Positions 5,384-6,749 of a stretch of 6,749 bases of DNA are shown here, piece after piece; position 1 is the first letter of the stretch, and each line of letters starts with the position of its first letter. Both the position numbers and the translations under genes were made by a program. The stretch is from an uncultured Flavobacteriales bacterium (GTDB lineage: Bacteria > Bacteroidota > Bacteroidia > Flavobacteriales > BACL11), in contig CAJXFN010000074.1 of NCBI GenBank assembly GCA_913052655.1, positions 1-6,749 on the forward strand, written 5' to 3'. The notes beneath the pieces are model-generated. The model saw only the letters and a program-made list of their open reading frames with translations, was not told the DNA's origin and ran no database searches.

Positions 5384-6205
5384 TTACTTATTATTTACAA
5401 GAATATCAACTAATTTTATTGAAGAGTCCTCCATGTCGTTTACTATAGAATCTACTTTAGAAATTAAGTAGTTGTAAAACACTTGAAGAATCATAGCGAC
5501 AATAAGTCCGAAAACTGTTGTTAGAAGGGCTACTTTTATACCTCCCGCTACTAGTGAAGGAGAAATGTCACCAGCAGCTTCAATAGAATCGAACGCTCCA
5601 ATCATACCAATTACAGTACCCATAAATCCCAACATAGGAGCTAGAGCAATAAATAAAGAAATCCAAGAAAGTCCTTTTTCAAGTAGTCCCATTTGAACAC
5701 TTCCATATGCTACAATAGATTTTTCTACTTGTTCTAATCCTTCATTTGATCTGTCTAATCCTTGATAAAAGATTGAAGCGATTGGTCCTTTTGTATCCCT
5801 GCATACATCCTTAGCCGCATCTACACCCCCACTTTTCAGTGCGGATTCAACATCGTTCAGCAATTTATCAGAATTGATAGTTGCCATATTTAAGTATATA
5901 ATTCTTTCAATAGAGAGAGCTAGTCCTAAAATTAAACAAAGAAGTACAATTCCCATAAACTCAGGACCTCCTTCCATAAATTTTTGCTTAATTATTTGGT
6001 GAAATGTTTCCTCATTTGTAACATCTTCCGTAGAATTTTCTTCTGTTGTTTCATTTTCGATAACTTCATCTTTAGATGTTTCTTCGTTTGTTACAGTTTC
6101 TGAAGCTGCAACTTCTTCATCAGCTGTAGTATCTTGAGCAAAGATCGAAAAGTTTCCTATCGATAAAAATGCGATTAACGTTAATAGTGCAAATCCTTTT
6201 TTCAT
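5384..6205 (-). CDS. ExbB/TolQ-family proton channel subunit with N-terminal signal-like segment and acidic linker
   Basis: This is the stator and proton-channel subunit of an ExbBD-type inner-membrane motor. The 273-residue protein starts with a signal-like helix (1-23, ending FSIFA before Q24). A very acidic linker follows at 25-67, with 17 D/E against one lysine, containing VTNEET twice (38-43 and 62-67). Then come the MotA/TolQ/ExbB core helices at about 83-105, 178-203 and 219-245. Channel-lining threonines are present: T197 in GFMGTVIGMIGAF and T230 in VALLTTVFGL, corresponding to E. coli ExbB T148 and T181. The core is normal; the N-terminal extension is absent from E. coli TolQ and ExbB, though extended ExbBs occur elsewhere. 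It heads the operon exbB / small protein / exbD / exbD. An exact TAnnTTTG element lies 29 bases upstream, and the 15 bases before the ATG are only A and T. ExbB, TolQ and similar motors cannot be separated here. Confidence 0.92.
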   Translation of the reverse strand: MKKGFALLTLIAFLSIGNFSIFAQDTTADEEVAASETVTNEETSKDEVIENETTEENSTEDVTNEETFHQIIKQKFMEGGPEFMGIVLLCLILGLALSIERIIYLNMATINSDKLLNDVESALKSGGVDAAKDVCRDTKGPIASIFYQGLDRSNEGLEQVEKSIVAYGSVQMGLLEKGLSWISLFIALAPMLGFMGTVIGMIGAFDSIEAAGDISPSLVAGGIKVALLTTVFGLIVAMILQVFYNYLISKVDSIVNDMEDSSIKLVDILVNNK

Positions 6206-6220
6206 TTTATTTATTTTTTT
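6206..6220 (-). promoter_or_regulatory. A/T-only translation-initiation region of the exbB-like gene
   Basis: The 15 bases before the ATG on the minus strand are thirteen A and two T (seven A, T, AAA, T, AAA). Bacteroidota genes generally lack a Shine-Dalgarno sequence, and unstructured A-rich leaders are associated with strong initiation, so this suggests high expression of the motor operon. The effect on expression is inference. Confidence 0.45.
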
Positions 6221-6234
6221 AAAATTTAGTGTCG

Positions 6235-6242
6235 CAAATGTA
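6235..6242 (-). promoter_or_regulatory. Bacteroidota -7 promoter element for the exbB operon
   Basis: The minus strand reads TACATTTG, an exact TAnnTTTG match with the same spacer bases as the ABC exporter element. It ends 29 bases before the exbB-like ATG, predicting a leader of roughly 20-25 bases, unlike the other promoters in this window. It lies in the 59-base gap after the superoxide dismutase gene. No TTG is evident near -33. Confidence 0.6.
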
Positions 6243-6264
6243 TAAAATTTATCTTAATTTCTGC

Positions 6265-6749
6265 TTATATAGCATTTTCATATATTCTATTAACCTCTTG
6301 CCAGTTTATTACGTTAAAGAAAGCGTCAATATAATCAGGTCTTCTATTTTGATAATTTAAATAGTAGGCGTGTTCCCAAACATCTAAACATAACAAAGGA
6401 GTTCCTCCACATTGACCTTCCATTAGAGGATTGTCTTGGTTAGGAGTTGAGCATATTTTTAACTCACCGGAACAATAACAAAGCCATGCCCAGCCAGATC
6501 CAAATCTAGTTCCAGCGGCTTTAGAGAACTCTGTTTTGAAATTTTCAAATGAACCATAAGTATTATTTATGGCTTCCTCAATTTTGCCAGATGGATGGCC
6601 TCCTCCATTTGGACTCATTATTTTCCAGAATAAACAATGGTTATAAAACCCCCCTCCGTTATTTCTAACCGCTCCACTTAATCCTGGACTAGAACAAATT
6701 TCTTCTATAGTTTTTCCTTCTAAATCTGTTCCAGAAATAGCATTGTTTA
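6265..6749 (-). CDS. Superoxide dismutase, Mn-type or cambialistic (Fe/Mn family), C-terminal part
   Basis: The enzyme converts superoxide to oxygen and hydrogen peroxide. The frame is open from the TAA at 6265-6267 to the window edge, about 161 residues of a usual 195-210; the start and the first metal-ligand histidine lie outside. Three of the four metal ligands are visible: His in FYNHCLFW (codon 6637-6639), and Asp and His in LDVWEHAYYL (6382-6384 and 6370-6372). The outer-sphere glutamine sits in PNQDNPLM (6436-6438), the Mn-type position, and the GGGFYNH segment lacks the Fe-type glutamine, favouring Mn or cambialistic use. The C-terminal YQNRRPDYIDAFFNVINW is standard. A methionine at 6616-6618 is internal, because the conserved RNNGGG...HCLFW block lies upstream of it. 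Oddly, seven cysteines occur in this fragment, including one where GLDVWEH is usual (here CLDVWEH). The exbB operon follows in the same direction after 59 bases with no clear terminator. Confidence 0.95.
   Translation of the reverse strand, partial: NNAISGTDLEGKTIEEICSSPGLSGAVRNNGGGFYNHCLFWKIMSPNGGGHPSGKIEEAINNTYGSFENFKTEFSKAAGTRFGSGWAWLCYCSGELKICSTPNQDNPLMEGQCGGTPLLCLDVWEHAYYLNYQNRRPDYIDAFFNVINWQEVNRIYENAI

Noticed and set aside
5384..6205. Possible GldL-type gliding motor or MotA flagellar stator
   Set aside because: The channel motifs and the adjacent ExbD-type subunits with short aspartate helices fit the ExbB/TolQ class; no GldM-like long periplasmic protein or MotB peptidoglycan-binding domain is present.
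6265..6618. A short 117-residue superoxide dismutase starting at the methionine at 6616-6618
   Set aside because: The same frame continues upstream through conserved SOD sequence including a metal-ligand histidine, so the methionine is internal and the gene is cut by the window edge.

Overview
The window looks like a piece of a compact, A+T-rich chromosome from a member of the Bacteroidota, most likely Flavobacteriia. Four things point there. The gene families have Bacteroidota-type sequences, for example rbfA followed by a single LolC/LolE-like permease, and an ExbB / small membrane protein / ExbD / ExbD cluster. No Shine-Dalgarno sequence is visible before any start codon. Exact matches to the Bacteroidota -7 promoter element TAnnTTTG lie directly upstream of four transcription units. 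Intergenic space is minimal. I see no mobile element, CRISPR array, tRNA or rRNA, and no gene-free stretch longer than about 60 bases, so this is core-genome territory.

Layout. At the left edge (1-463, minus) is the N-terminal part of an MsbA-like ABC exporter. It is divergent from rbfA (510-848, plus), which is followed after 9 bases by a LolC/LolE-like permease (858-2072, plus). That permease converges on dusB (2069-3061, minus), and their stop codons interlock over 4 bases. dusB is divergent from a CPBP-family intramembrane protease-like gene (3086-3982, plus). The CPBP gene in turn converges, with a second 4-base stop overlap, on a four-gene minus-strand operon: exbB/tolQ-like (5384-6205), a 114-residue three-helix membrane protein (5035-5379), exbD-like 1 (4466-5032) and exbD-like 2 (3979-4461). 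Gaps in this operon are 2 to 4 bases. At the right edge (6265-6749, minus) is the C-terminal part of a Mn-type superoxide dismutase.

How the genes may work together. The ExbB/ExbD operon should encode a proton-driven inner-membrane motor that powers a TonB- or Tol-like periplasmic process. No tonB or tolA is in the window. The small membrane protein is embedded in this operon and is the most interesting candidate for an undescribed part of the complex. RbfA (30S maturation) and DusB (tRNA dihydrouridine) serve translation. The ABC exporter, the Lol-like permease and the CPBP protein serve the cell envelope.

The most notable signals are the extra membrane protein in the motor operon, promoter elements so close to the start codons of the ABC exporter, rbfA and dusB that their mRNAs should be leaderless or nearly so, and the repeated interlocking of convergent stop codons.
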